From NCBI GenBank assembly GCA_037042915.1, contig CM073193.1, positions 3,534,001 through 3,598,000 of the forward strand: a stretch of DNA of 64,000 bases. Reading direction: 5' to 3'. Every line of letters starts with the position of its first letter. Positions within the stretch are counted from its first letter, which is position 1. Below the pieces are notes generated by a model. The model saw only the letters and a list, made by a program, of their open reading frames with translations. It made no database searches and was not told the origin of the DNA. A program made the translations under genes and the position numbers. Shown here in pieces: positions 11,067 to 21,472 of the stretch. The stretch is from Auricularia sp. M13 (Eukaryota; Basidiomycota; Agaricomycetes; Auriculariales; Auriculariaceae).

Positions 11067-13894
11067 CTAATCGTCGTCATGCGCGCCATTACGGCGGGCG
11101 TACCGCCCGCCAAATGTCGTGTCGTCTTCGAACTCGTCCTCGGTGTTGACGTCTTGGCCATCCTCATCGTCCACAGCGTTCTCATCGCCAAGCTGCTCAC
11201 CGCGCGCTCGTGCACGCTCGGCCAGCATACTTGCAGCGAGGGACATGCCGACCGACTCGCCCGAGAACGTGAAACCGCGGAAGTTATCCTGAACACTGCT
11301 TGTGAGCGGTGTTCCATGGACCTCCTGCTTCCGCCGGGCGCGCGTGGATGGAATGGCCTGGCCGCTCGCCAGCTGCTTCCCATCACTCCCTAGCGGGCCA
11401 TTCGGTGTATGCGTGTGCGAGGAAGCCGTCACAGAGCTGATCCACGCCTCCGAGGGGTCGTCCTCGTCATCCAGCAAGTCAACGCCCACGTCTCGCAGGT
11501 CCGACGAAGTGAACTCGGGGTCAAAGTTAGCGGTCGATTCGTCCGACTCGACGTCGGGTTTGAACGGAGGCGTGATCTGCTTCGCGGCCAGGGCTCTCCA
11601 GTCGATCGTCTTGAAGAACGGATGTTCTTTCAGTTCCTCGGCATCTCGCTGTGCGCCAAGTCGGTGTTTCGGGTTGCGGTTGAGAAGCTGCAGGTAACGC
11701 ATGTCAGTTAATCTCCATTCAGTCGGCTAAAACAAGGAACAGGGAAACAGGAAACTTACCCCTTTCACAAACTGCTTCCCGTCTTCGTTTATGACACCAC
11801 GCGGGAATCGGATCCGCCCAAAGCAGATGTTCTTGTACATTTGTTGCGTATCCTCCGCGTAGAACGGGCTCCATCCGCAGCACATCTCAAATAACAAGAC
11901 GCCCAGCGACCAGAAGTCGACGAGTTTGGAATATCCCTGATCGTCAAGCAAGACCTCAGGTGCCAGGTACTCGGTCGTGCCGCAGAAAGTGTTTGTTAGC
12001 TGATCTGAAGGCAGATCCGGCTTGGACAGGCCAAAATCGCACAAAGCGACATGTCCGGTGGCGTCGAGCAATATGTTCTCAGGCTTCAAATCGCTATATG
12101 AGGAAGGGCGCATATGATCGGTGAGCGGAGCGCCCAACGAGGGGGGTCAACGAAAAGAGCAACGCACCGGTATACGATGTCATACTTGTGGAGATGCTCG
12201 AGCGCCAGAACCAGTTCTGCGATATAGAAGCGCGCACGATCTTCCGAGAATCGCGTTTCTCGCTGAAGATGCCAAAAGAGTTCGCCGCCGCTCTTAAAGT
12301 CCGTCACAAGGTAGAGCTCCGTTTCGGTCTGGAAGCTGAACTTTAGGCCGACGAGGAATGGCGAGTCGAGCGAGCGTTGAAGGATCTTGCGTTCGCCAAT
12401 AGTATGCGCGACCTCCTTCTTGGCCACGATCTCCTTCTTGGAAAGGACCTTCATGGCGTATATCCGCTTGGTATCCTTTTTCCTGACCTGGAACACACGG
12501 CCGAACGTTCCCCGGCCGATCAGCTTCAGGAATTCAAAGTCGCGCGGTGTTATGCTCCTGCGCGTCTGTGCCGTTGCGGATTAGCGCGCACGTGTGACGT
12601 GGGCGGACACCGAGCGTGTGATGGGAGCATGCGTACCTTGTACTGCTCATAGGTAATCTGAATCCTTATTTCGCCCGTGACCGGCTCAGACTCGTGGGGA
12701 GTAGCCTGTGGCGGGAGGCCGGGGATGAGCCATGCGATCAGACGCGAGATGCGATAGACGGACTTGTACCACTGATCGACGGTGTGATCGTGCTTGAAGA
12801 CAGGCTTGATATCGAGCGTGCCGAGGAAGGCAGCGTCAGACTCGCTTGCGCGGTCGTAGATATTGAACGTGATGGGAGAATCTTCAGACATGACATCGCT
12901 GGATAGCGACGCGAGCGCGTGAGAAATGACCGGAACAAGTGGGAATTGGCGAAAGAGAGACGCGAGCGACGTACAAGGAAACTTCATGCTTCCAGATAGG
13001 ATTCGATGCCGACCGCCCCAGCGCGGCGAGGCCGTTCTCGGCGGCGACGGCCGTGGCGGTGGTCGATGCGCCACCAGGTGGCAGACCGGCGAAGGCTGAC
13101 GGCGGGGTGCTGTTCGCGGACGATGGGGCGGATTGCCGGTTGCGCGATGATATGGCGAGCTCGTACGGACGCGACTTGGTGATGGCGCCAAGCGCGCCCA
13201 AAGCGGTGGAAGACGTGTTTCGCGAGAGCACGACTGGCACGCCCTTGACCTCCTTCTCGGTCTCGCTCGTCGGCTCGCGGCTGACAAACTCGCTCTGCTC
13301 GAACTGAACGACGACGTAGGGCCGTGCGCGCGGCGATCGGAGGTTGAGCCCGCGGGCCTGGATGAGTTTGACATGCAGCTGGCCCTTGGACGAGGACGAG
13401 GGCGAGTTGCGGCCGCTGCGGGGCTGCGACTGGGGCTGCGATTGTGCCTGCACCGGGACCGGCTCTTGCTTACGCGGCGGCGGGGGCTGCTTGATGTCGA
13501 ATTCGGGCGGGTGCAGCGAGAGCTGGGTTGTGGGCAGGGCGGCACTGAAGGCGGCGTTGGGCGTGAGGGCGCCGTTGGCGGATGCCAGGGGGGTCATTGG
13601 CGACTGGAGGCCTGAGAGCAGGCTGGCGGACGGCTTTCGCGAGCGGGCTGCGGCGTTTCCAGGCTGGGCGCTGTTCGCAGGCAGAGCGTCGAAAGGGTTC
13701 CGTTCCTGTGCGGGCGGCTGGGAGGCCTTTGGCGTGACTTGGTCCGCAGGGCCGGAGGGCCAAAGTTTGATTGCTGCCATCGGCTTGAGCACGGCGGAAA
13801 GATACGACGACGACGGCGGCGGCTGCCTGTGCGGCGCGGTCTCGGTGGGCGTCGTGGCCGGCGACGACGACGACGACGACGAGACCAGGGACAT
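11067..13894 (-). CDS. SCH9: AGC protein kinase with N-terminal C2 domain, Sch9 type
   Basis: Serine/threonine kinase, the main TORC1 effector in yeast, controlling growth, ribosome synthesis and stress entry. From ATG 13892-13894 there is a low-complexity Ser/Pro/Gln leader, a C2-like domain (KGQLHVKLIQARGLN, YVVVQFEQSEFVS, NPIWKHE; then NIYDRASESDAAFLGTLDI), and the bridging GEIRIQITYEQY typical of Sch9. The kinase domain spans about 11.7-12.5 kb on the genome: VFQVRKKD, catalytic Lys in YAMKVLSKKE, YRDLKPENILLD, CDFGLS, T-loop TNTFCGTTEYLAPE, and DFWSLGVLLFEMCCGW. The C-terminal extension has a HRLGAQRDAEELKEHPFF block, PPFKPDV, and a hydrophobic motif FRGFTF, the expected TORC-type phosphosite. 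All catalytic residues are intact. The C2 domain and GEIRI block separate it from Ypk1/Gad8. Only 58 bp separate its ATG from the stop of the next gene upstream. Confidence 0.92.
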
Positions 13895-13952
13895 GTAATG
13901 CGAGCAAGATCAATTGGCAGTGGAGACGGAACGAGATGACACCAGCACCACT

Positions 13953-14490
13953 CTACGTTGCTTCCGCTTCCGGTCCGCCCCCGCCGCCCGCCTCCTCGAC
14001 CACGCGCAGCGCCAGCTTGCACAGGCCGCCTGCTGCCCCCAGCCCCACCACTCGTCTCGCCGGCAATCGATCTGGGGCCCACAGAAAAAATTTAATTTTT
14101 AATTTTACATTTTCTGTCGCTTTCGGCACACCTGCACTCACACACGGCAGCCACAGCGCCCGCCACGGCAAGACCGGCACCGACCTCTCGGCAATTGCCG
14201 AGACCGACGCGATCGAGGGCCTCCTCGGCGGCCAGCCACGCGGCGGCGAGCAGACCCAGCTGGGCGCCGTCGCGGACGCCCTGGCGCAGGCCGCCGAGCA
14301 GCATCCTGTTGTTTTTGGCGCGGCGGTAGACGAACCAGCCCTTGGCGGTGCGCGGGGGGTGGTGGGCGTGCTCTGCGAGATGCTGGAGACCGGCCTTGCG
14401 CGAGCCGCGGAAGAGGCCGATGGAGAGACCGACGGTGGCTGCGAGGCCGGGCAGTTGGTAGAACGGGTGTGGGCGCGGAGTGGTTGTCAT
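13953..14490 (-). CDS. Small Tim17/Tim22/Tim23-like membrane protein
   Basis: 155-residue protein from two exons (14490..14142 and 14071..13953; intron GTGAGT...CCCCAG of 70 nt). Unspliced, the frame ends in a non-conserved tail just past the intron; splicing gives AVYRLPARRVV, which reads as a natural continuation. The start MTTTPRPHPFYQLPGLAATVGLSIGLFRGSRKA has one glycine-rich hydrophobic segment, followed by GWFVYRRAKNNRMLLGG and further Gly/Ala-rich helices (LGLLAAAWLAAEEA, GLAVAGAVAAV). The pattern of glycine-rich membrane helices fits the Tim17/22/23 superfamily seen in mitochondrial import and related small inner-membrane proteins. The exact orthologue is not known; it is not canonical Tim17, Tim22 or Tim23. 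Its C-terminus is high in Gly/Glu. Confidence 0.65.
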
Positions 14491-14777
14491 AATACGACTG
14501 AGGCTGCGCCCTGGAGAGTGGCGCCCAACCAGCTGACCGTGGAGACGGGGATTGTGCCGGTGTAGGCGTGTTTGGCCAGCCTGACTCTGAGTCGCAAGGA
14601 TAATTCCGCGCAGTGTTTGTTGAATGTTGGGTCCCTTGGTTCCCGTCTGCTTTATTACCGCGCCAACATCCAAGCAGAAAGGCATCACAACGTAACAGTC
14701 CCCAGAAAGGCACGTCAGCGACACACCCAGCGCTGCATACATGCTCTGCTGACGCCGCCAAACAGTCCCCCAGCCCG
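14491..14777. promoter_or_regulatory. Divergent promoter, Tim-like gene and forkhead gene 1
   Basis: 287 bp between two divergent ATGs. No TATA box is evident. It is the only non-coding space available for both genes, so a shared promoter is inferred from geometry alone. Confidence 0.45.
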
Positions 14778-16616
14778 ATGTCGGCGGACGGTTCCCCAGA
14801 ACAAAAGCCGTCGCTCCTTGCGCCCAGGTTCCCGGCCGGCGACAGCGTGTCCCGCGACGCAGCCTGGCACCCCGCCACGCCCGCCCAGGGCTACAGGCTG
14901 CCCGGCGCCCCAGCCCAGCCGTCGCTCGACGCGCCGAGTCCGCGGTTCACTGAGTTTGGCCTGACGGGACAGCAGCCTTCCCTGGCTTCTGCCCATTCAT
15001 CCGCGCTGAACGCCACTAGCTACTCGTCGTCCGTCTTTTCCGCCCGCCCTGCGCCGCCGCCGCCGCCGGCCTTTGCCAGGACGCCCCTCGCCGTCCAGCC
15101 GGTGCTCAGTCCGCAGCAGGCGCACGGCCACGCGGACTGGCCGCCGCCCTTCCCAGCCGGGCTCGAGGACTCCAGCGTGCCCGACGGCGAGGGATTCGTC
15201 CATCTCTCGCAGCCATTCGGCGCGTCATCAGCGGATCAGGACGCCCAGACGGTTTCACCGATGCAGACACTGCCATTGCCACAGTCGTCCCGGCCCCTCC
15301 CGCCGCGCTCCACGCGCAAGAAGGACAAGGCGCGCGATGAGCCCCAGGTCCTCGAGGAGCTCAGAGACCCCCCGCCAGGCCAGAAGCCCGACTACCCATA
15401 CCCCACGCTCATCCGCTGCGCCATCCTCTCGCACGGCAAGAAGAGCCCCACGCTCTCTGAGATTTATGACATGATTCATAAGCGATTTTCGTTTTTCAAG
15501 ATGGATGATGCAGGCTGGAAGGTGCGCGCACGCGTCCCTCCTATGCTACGCGATCGCGTCGCTGATCTGCCACGATCGCCCCAGAACTCCGTCAGGCACT
15601 ACTTGTCCATCTCCCCATCCTTCGTTAAGGTACCCCCATATCCTCGGCTTATCTTCCTGCTCTGACCGCTGGCGTTCTCTCTCTTCTCTCCAGCTTCCCC
15701 GTCCCATTACCGAACCCGGCAAAGGCAATTATTGGACATACGATCCCAACCCGCCCCAGAAGGCCACTCGCCGCACTAAGCGTCCGAAGCGCAAGCCAGG
15801 TGGGGATGGCGAATACGGCGGCTACGACCACGACGATGACGGCAGGCAACGCAAACAGGCCCGCCACTCTTTTACCTCGCCGCCGCCGTTGACCTCCGAT
15901 GGGAGGTTTACTCCTAGCTCGAGCGACACAGGCGACCCCTCCCGTTCCCAGACGGTCAACAGGGACAGAGGCATCGCCTCCAGGCAGAAGAGTCCGGCGC
16001 ATCAGTGGCTGGAGGCCAAAGACACCTCTCTTGGTCTTCCCCCGAAACCCACGCACCACGAGAACCTGCCGCCCCCACAGCATCTCCTCCGGGACATTCC
16101 ACGTTCATCGATGCACTTGCCCCTCGGTGGCAGCGGCCAGGGCGTCTCCATGTCCCAGTTTGCACCGGGCGGTGATGATCCCTTCAATGTGCCGCAATCT
16201 CCATATGCACCTGGACCGCCGGGAACTCGCAATGGCACCGGCTCCGTGGGAGGCAGTGGTTTGGGCGGCAGCGGCATGGAATTCGGCACTTCGTCCGTGT
16301 ACTCAGCCAGGGACCAGATGCAGTACCGCTCCTCGTCCTCGTACTCTTCATCTCTGCCTTCGCTCCCTACCATTGGGGGAAGTGACCCGTTTTCCCGAGC
16401 TCGGGGCGTTCATCTCGGCACGGAGACGAGTCGCAGCTCCTCCCCAGCATGTCGGCTAACGGCTCGTCGTACAACACCTCCCTCCGCAGCCCGTCTCTCC
16501 CGTTCGGCTCCCCCCAGGACATCAAGCCATTGCGCAGCGAAAGCGCCGGCTCTGCGGGCCAGTTCAGGTTTGACCAACAGCCATTGCAGTCGCCCAGCAA
16601 CAACCACTGGTCCTAG
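14778..16616 (+). CDS. Forkhead transcription factor 1
   Basis: Sequence-specific DNA-binding protein. The N-terminal ~210 residues are Pro/Ser-rich and probably disordered. The forkhead starts at KPDYPYPTLIRCAILSHG and runs through SEIYDMIHKRFSFFK, DDAGWK, then after intron 15522-15584 NSVRHYLSISPSFVK, and after intron 15630-15693 LPRPITEPGKGNYWTYDP. A basic block (ATRRTKRPKRKPGG) just behind is a likely nuclear signal and wing. In the recognition helix the usual RHN is RHY. The C-terminal half is Ser/Pro/Gly-rich. Near 16375-16435 the frame changes: continuing unspliced gives a tail ending at 16662, while the other frame (MSANGSSYN... NNHWS) ends at 16616 and has more natural composition. 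A 44-nt intron with a weak GGAG acceptor or a one-base break could join them. Confidence 0.82.
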
Positions 16617-16662
16617 GCGACCCCGTTCGCACACAACCGTCTCGCATCCGTTTCTCTGGTGA

Positions 16663-17488
16663 ACGTTGGGTTTTCGGTCAATTTTCTCCGCCGGCACATG
16701 TCTCTCTCGTGCGATGATACCGCTCTGCTGTCCTGCTTATATGTGTGTGTGTTGCTTTCAACAGCTGTATCCGTCTCCCTGTCGTTTCTGATCGCGACGA
16801 GTGTCGTTCGCCCTCCGCACTTATCCCGCGTCGTATTCCTCACCCATGCCGCGTGGCACTCCCCCGACTCCGCCCCCTACTCATCCCGCCTATCCAGTTC
16901 ATTCTTTGCTGTCCAACCTGCTATTGCTGCCTTGCCCCTTAATTCCCCTGACCTGGTGCCCTCCTCCCCATGCCCGTCTGCCTGAAACTCTCGACTCGTG
17001 GTGTTCCCTTGACAATATTGCTTACTATTTCCACCGGTGTTGTTTGCGCGCAATTTCTCTGTCAATGTAGTCCATATATCTAGACGCATGTATTCCTCCA
17101 TCTACTATCAGCAACATAGTTCATGGTGTTTGGTGTTACGAATGCGGTGTGTGCATATGGCGAAGAGCATGACTTGCATCTCAAGCTGCAAGATTCGAAA
17201 GTTGGACATGCACCGCGGCTGGGCAAACAGAGCACATCCGGATATTATGTGTTTGTATTTGCGGGACAGCAAAACATGGCTCGCCTGCCCCAGATCTGGC
17301 CCTGCCGCACGGCGCTCTCGTCACCGCTCAACAGTCTCCTGTGATGCCCGCACTATGGCGGGCGAGAGCGGTGCGCCCGACGAACGCCTAGATTGTCGAT
17401 GCGGAGCTTGAACTAGTCGCCGAGCCCTGGCCCCCCGCCGCTTGATGCCCTTGCTTGCCCCTCTGCGCCACCCCCCGGTTGATTCAGA
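16663..17488. other. Spacer between the two forkhead genes
   Basis: About 830 bp. The first half (16.66-17.04 kb) is strongly pyrimidine-rich on the plus strand, as expected for a fungal 3' UTR or a CT-rich promoter; the second half is mixed. No coding exon, RNA gene or repeat was found. It should carry the promoter of the second forkhead gene. Confidence 0.5.
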
Positions 17489-18525
17489 ATGTCGCTCCCG
17501 CACGATATAGACGACCCTAACCAGCTACACCAACCCGCGTACTACGTCGCGCCCGAACTGGGCCCCGACGGCGAACTCACGGGCGCGCCTATCAATCTCG
17601 ACGCGCTCCGCGATGGGCCTCCAGGCACTAAGCCGTGCGTAGTTACATTGCGCTACAATCTGCCTGGACTCAGGAAGGCCAACCCAGATTCTACCCGTAC
17701 TCGACGCTCATACGCTACGCGATTAAGGGCTCGCCTAACCAGAAACTGCTGCTCGAGGACATCTACTATGCCATCGAGAGTCGCGTGAGTATACACATGG
17801 TTGAGCCCTGGGCAGACGGTTGGCTGAACGGCTCTATTGCTGCTGGTGCAGTTCCCTTATTTCCGCACCGCGCAACCTGGATGGAAGGTACGGCGGACTG
17901 CCATGCCCAGAGAGCCGTTCTCTAAGACTTAAGCCTCGCAGAATTCCATCCGCCACAACCTTTCGTTGAACCCGTGCTTCGTCAAGGTTCCGCGCCCGCT
18001 CACCGACCGTGGCAAGGGCTCGTACTGGACCGTGGACGACAACGTGGACCCGCGCACTGGCGTGCACAGGATCCGCAAGCGCGGCGGGTCCAATGGCACT
18101 AAGAAGGCGGCAGTAGCAGTCGTGCCATGGATGACTATGACGGGGGATCTGCAGACGGGTGCGCTGCCTTCGTGTCTCACCGGTAGGCCCTGGATTGACA
18201 TTGATCTCTAGCTCGGAGCTTCCTTCTTTCGCTCTTCCGGGAGAAGTGAGCATGGTGCCTGTGCTCGACGAGAACGAACAAATCATCTGGAAGAACGCTT
18301 GGTCAGTGCTGTCATAGTCTCCTCTGCGCAGGCCATAGGTGCTGATATGTGTAAACCCCTGGCAGGTTAAACGAGCTCACGCGTCTGCGTGCATACACGC
18401 ATGAGCAGGAGAAGGCCGGTGTGGACGACGAATGGTTCAAGCAGCTTGTGTACGGCGTCCGGAACTCGCTCTCGACGCTCGTACCCGACGCCGAGGCCGC
18501 GCAGGCGGACGTCGAGCAGGCTTGA
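17489..18525 (+). CDS. Forkhead transcription factor 2
   Basis: Second, smaller forkhead protein in tandem with the first. ATG 17489 opens a short acidic leader ([19 protein letters not shown]). A 36-nt intron (donor GTAGTTAC) joins GTKPC to [19 protein letters not shown]; then [13 protein letters not shown], and after an intron [12 protein letters not shown], and after another [15 protein letters not shown]. The forkhead ends [19 protein letters not shown]. Here the recognition helix is canonical. The C-terminal part has [23 protein letters not shown], and ends VEQA at 18525. Between [10 protein letters not shown] and the [12 protein letters not shown] frame (about 18105-18120) there is a one-base break that no GT-AG intron explains; see findings. 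It is not a simple copy of forkhead 1: only the DNA-binding domain is alike. Confidence 0.8.
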
Positions 18526-18723
18526 AGTAGTTGGATTTGCTTTGCGTGCACGATGTCTGTCTTGTAGTCAATAGTGCTTTCGTCTCGCTGCTATCGGATG
18601 TGTAATGCCACTGTGTTCATTCGCTCTCATACTTTCGGCTTTCGGGCTGCTTCCGTGTTTAGTCAGATCCAAAGGCCCTTTTCTTCTGCCACCGCCATCG
18701 ACAAGCTCCTCACAGACCGTCTC

Positions 18724-19700
18724 ATGTCGCCCACAGCAGTAGACTATACGCCCGTTGCGCAACCCGCGGCCAAGGGCGACGCCCTGGTGATTGGATCGCT
18801 CACGACGGCTGGGGATGGTTTGTACCAGAGCGTCATAGGCAGCTTGGAGGGCCGCACTGTGGAGAGACAGCTCGTCGACCGTATCGTGGACGACGGTGAG
18901 TGCGGTCGTGCGGCGGATATCCAGAAGAAAAGCTGAGACCTTGGATGTGCAGCCGTGTCGCTCGAACGCGAGCGATTCAGCTCGGTGCATGTCGTGCTTG
19001 CGGCTGAGGAATACGGCGCCCTGCGTCCGCACCTGCCCAAGCTGCTGTCTGCGATTTTGAACGCGCTCAAGCCGCTGGGAACGCTGCACGTGCGCAACCT
19101 GAGCGAGCAGGCATCTGAGCTGCAGTCTGCCGGCTTCGCGCTGCTGTCCTCGTCCGGCGAGCTTGTCGCGCAGAAGCCGGCTGCAAAGAGCGTGCCGCTC
19201 CCTCGGCGGGCTGGCGCTGGCGGTCCGGGCAAGAAGAAGCAGATGCTGTGGGCCCTCAGCGCTGCGCCCGCGCCTGGCACGCCGACGCTGGACCCCGAGG
19301 CGCTGCTCACCGACGCCGACCGCGCTCGGCCAGCCGGCTGCGAGCCGTTCGACGCCACATCGGGCGCGCCGCGGCGCAAGAAGGCATGCAAGAACTGCTC
19401 CTGTGGCCTCGCTGAAATCGAGGCCGAGGAGGAGCGCCAGGCCGTCAAGGTCGTGCTCGACGCCGCGGCGGACGCAGACACGGTCCGGAAGCCCGTCCCG
19501 GGCGCGACGAAGGTCACCAGCAGTTGCGGGAGCTGCTACCTCGGCGACGCGTTCAGATGCGCGTCCTGTCCTTACCTGGGTGAGTCTCGGTCTCAGTCTC
19601 GCGGCTGTGGATCCCAGCTGACGCTCTGCACGACGCAGGCCTGCCGGCGTTTGAGCCGGGCCAAAAGATCGAGCTCGTCGGGATGGGCGACGACCTCTAG
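18724..19700 (+). CDS. DRE2: Dre2/anamorsin (CIAPIN1), cytosolic Fe-S assembly electron carrier
   Basis: Takes electrons from Tah18 for the cytosolic iron-sulphur assembly machinery. The N-terminal part (about 150 residues, methyltransferase-like but degenerate) comes from exon 1 and the start of exon 2: [36 protein letters not shown] linker follows, then the C-terminal Fe-S domain: C-x14-C-x2-C-x-C (CEPF...KACKNCSCG) and the twin CX2C motif [18 protein letters not shown]. Exon 1 ends within VDD (donor GGTGAGTG near 18895); the last intron starts right after CPYLG, and the final exon [19 protein letters not shown] ends at 19700. All eight cluster cysteines are present. A 418-residue open frame on the opposite strand is its antisense shadow. 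Confidence 0.95.
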
Positions 19701-20000
19701 AGTCCCCCTCTTTTCTTTCTTGAGTACACGGACAGCGGTGTAGGATAGCTCCAGTCGGCACCACACATCTGTCTTCATTGTCGAGCAGCAGTGTACCTAT
19801 ACGTACAGAGAAAAAAAGAGACATGTGCGTCGCAGACTATGACAGACAGCAACGATGCACGGTCTGCCTCAAACGAGGACACGGGTACGCTCTGGCGCGT
19901 CGGGAGGCCATGCGGGCGGGTCTGCGCACGGCCTGCTGAAAAGTAAGAGAACAAGATGCGCTGGAATACTTCCGTCGCCCGCACCGCGCCTCTTGTACTC

Positions 20001-21343
20001 ATGGCCTACGACGACATTACGCCGCTATTCCGCGACGCTGTCAAATCCAAACGCACAAGCGCACCCCCGAGAACGCGCCACGGCAAGCAGCGCCTCGCCA
20101 GCCCCGCCGACGTCGAGGCGCAGAAGAATGGGCTCCCGACGCTCAAGCTGTATATGGAAGAGGCGTCTGCCGTCGTGCGTGTCCTTGCCCACTGTTCCCA
20201 ACCAGCTCACAAATGGGACCGTGCTAGCTGAACCACATCAACAACATGACTCGGGTTCTGGCTGCAATACGGCGGCCGTACCTCAACCTCGACTCACATG
20301 CGCGCCCGTCGTCCGGCCGCACGCTGGACCTGTCCGCGCCGGACGCGTGGAGCGGCATTAAGCACCTCACGAACGAAGAGCGCGACCAAATCGACCTCCA
20401 GGCGCGGGTCGTGCTCTCGAAATGCGCGGACCGTGTTAAGGAAATGGAGCGCATAGAGAAACGTATGACCACAGCGCGCATATATCTTGCGTCCTGACAC
20501 GCTCTCAGGGCGCACCGAAGTCGTCTCGCACAAAGGCATCGGCGTCCTCAGACTGCTCCCTGCGCGACTGCTGCCCAACGATGCACTTGCGGCGCAGAGC
20601 GACTTTATCGCGTCGCACAACGCGAGCGTGACGTGGTATCTCAACCGCCGCCTGGCAGAGGCCAGCGCGGCCCAGAAAGAGTTGCAGGAAGAGCGCGTCA
20701 AGCGCCAGATGGAGCGCACGCGCACGCTGGGGTCTGCCGCCGCTCGCGACGCCGCGCTCTTCGGTGTCGACGTCCCGGAACAGCACAGCGGTTGCGCGAC
20801 CGCGCGGCGTCGCCGTCTGCGTCTTCTTCGTCCGGCTCGTCGTGGATGCCCGGCGGGAACGCAGGCTCGACTCTGGCTTCGAGTATCGCCAGCCTGACTG
20901 GGTCGTCGCTGGCATCGTCGGGCGAGACGCTGAGGCCTCCACCACCGTCCCACCACTCATCATCGGATATCTACAACGACGAGGACGACATCATGGGTTC
21001 GGACGACACCGAGATTGAGCTCACGCAGTCCCAAATCCTGCAGTTCGAGAGCGAGAACGCGTCTATATTGCGCACGGTGCAAGATACACTTGCGTCCGTG
21101 CAGCGCGCCGAATCTTCGCTGCTTGAAATCTCAGCACTGCAGATGGAGCTCGTCGCGCATCTGACACAGCAGACAGAGATCACAGATAAATTGTTCGAAG
21201 ACGCCGTTGCGACATCCGAGACCGTCGACGCAGGCAATCGACAGCTCATTGAGGCGCGCAAACGACAAGGCGACTCTCGGCTATTTGTCCTCGTCTTCCT
21301 GCTCGGGGCCAGCTTCGCGCTGTTATTCTTGCATTATTACTAG
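20001..21343 (+). CDS. UFE1: Syntaxin 18/Ufe1-type Q-SNARE of the ER
   Basis: t-SNARE for Golgi-to-ER and ER membrane fusion. The start MAYDDITPLFRDAVKS is the syntaxin-18 N-terminal peptide. Next come a helical region (GLPTLKLYMEEA, then HINNMTRVLAAIRRPYL; DAWSGIKHLTNEERDQID), HKGIGVLRLLPARLL, and a charged linker. The SNARE helix (about 21025-21250) reads LQFESENASILRTVQDTLASVQRAESSLLEISALQ... with the zero-layer Gln in LTQQTEITD. A C-terminal membrane anchor, LFVLVFLLGASFALLFLHYY, ends the protein at 21343. Two or three short introns. Near 20775-20800 the frame must move by one base to go from ALFGVDVPEQ to RLRDRAASPSAS; the local sequence is a CAGCA-CAG run, consistent with a lost base. 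Confidence 0.85.
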
Positions 21344-21472
21344 AGCTGTATTTCTTTCCTCGAGCCGATAGACGAGAGCGAGTTCTATCTACTAAACCTA
21401 CACTTCTACATGCATATGATGCGAGGGCATGCGTTGCGCAGCGCGACGTCCATGCGCGCTGTGCGCCGTCAG

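Noticed and set aside
13344-13898. 184-codon plus-strand frame over the SCH9 N-terminus
   Set aside because: Antisense shadow of the low-complexity Ser/Pro leader of SCH9; Gly/Asp-rich composition mirrors the GC-rich repeats.
18568-19824. 418-codon open frame on the minus strand
   Set aside because: Exactly antisense to DRE2; Arg/Ala-rich shadow of GC-rich codons with no domain, while the plus strand has all Fe-S motifs.
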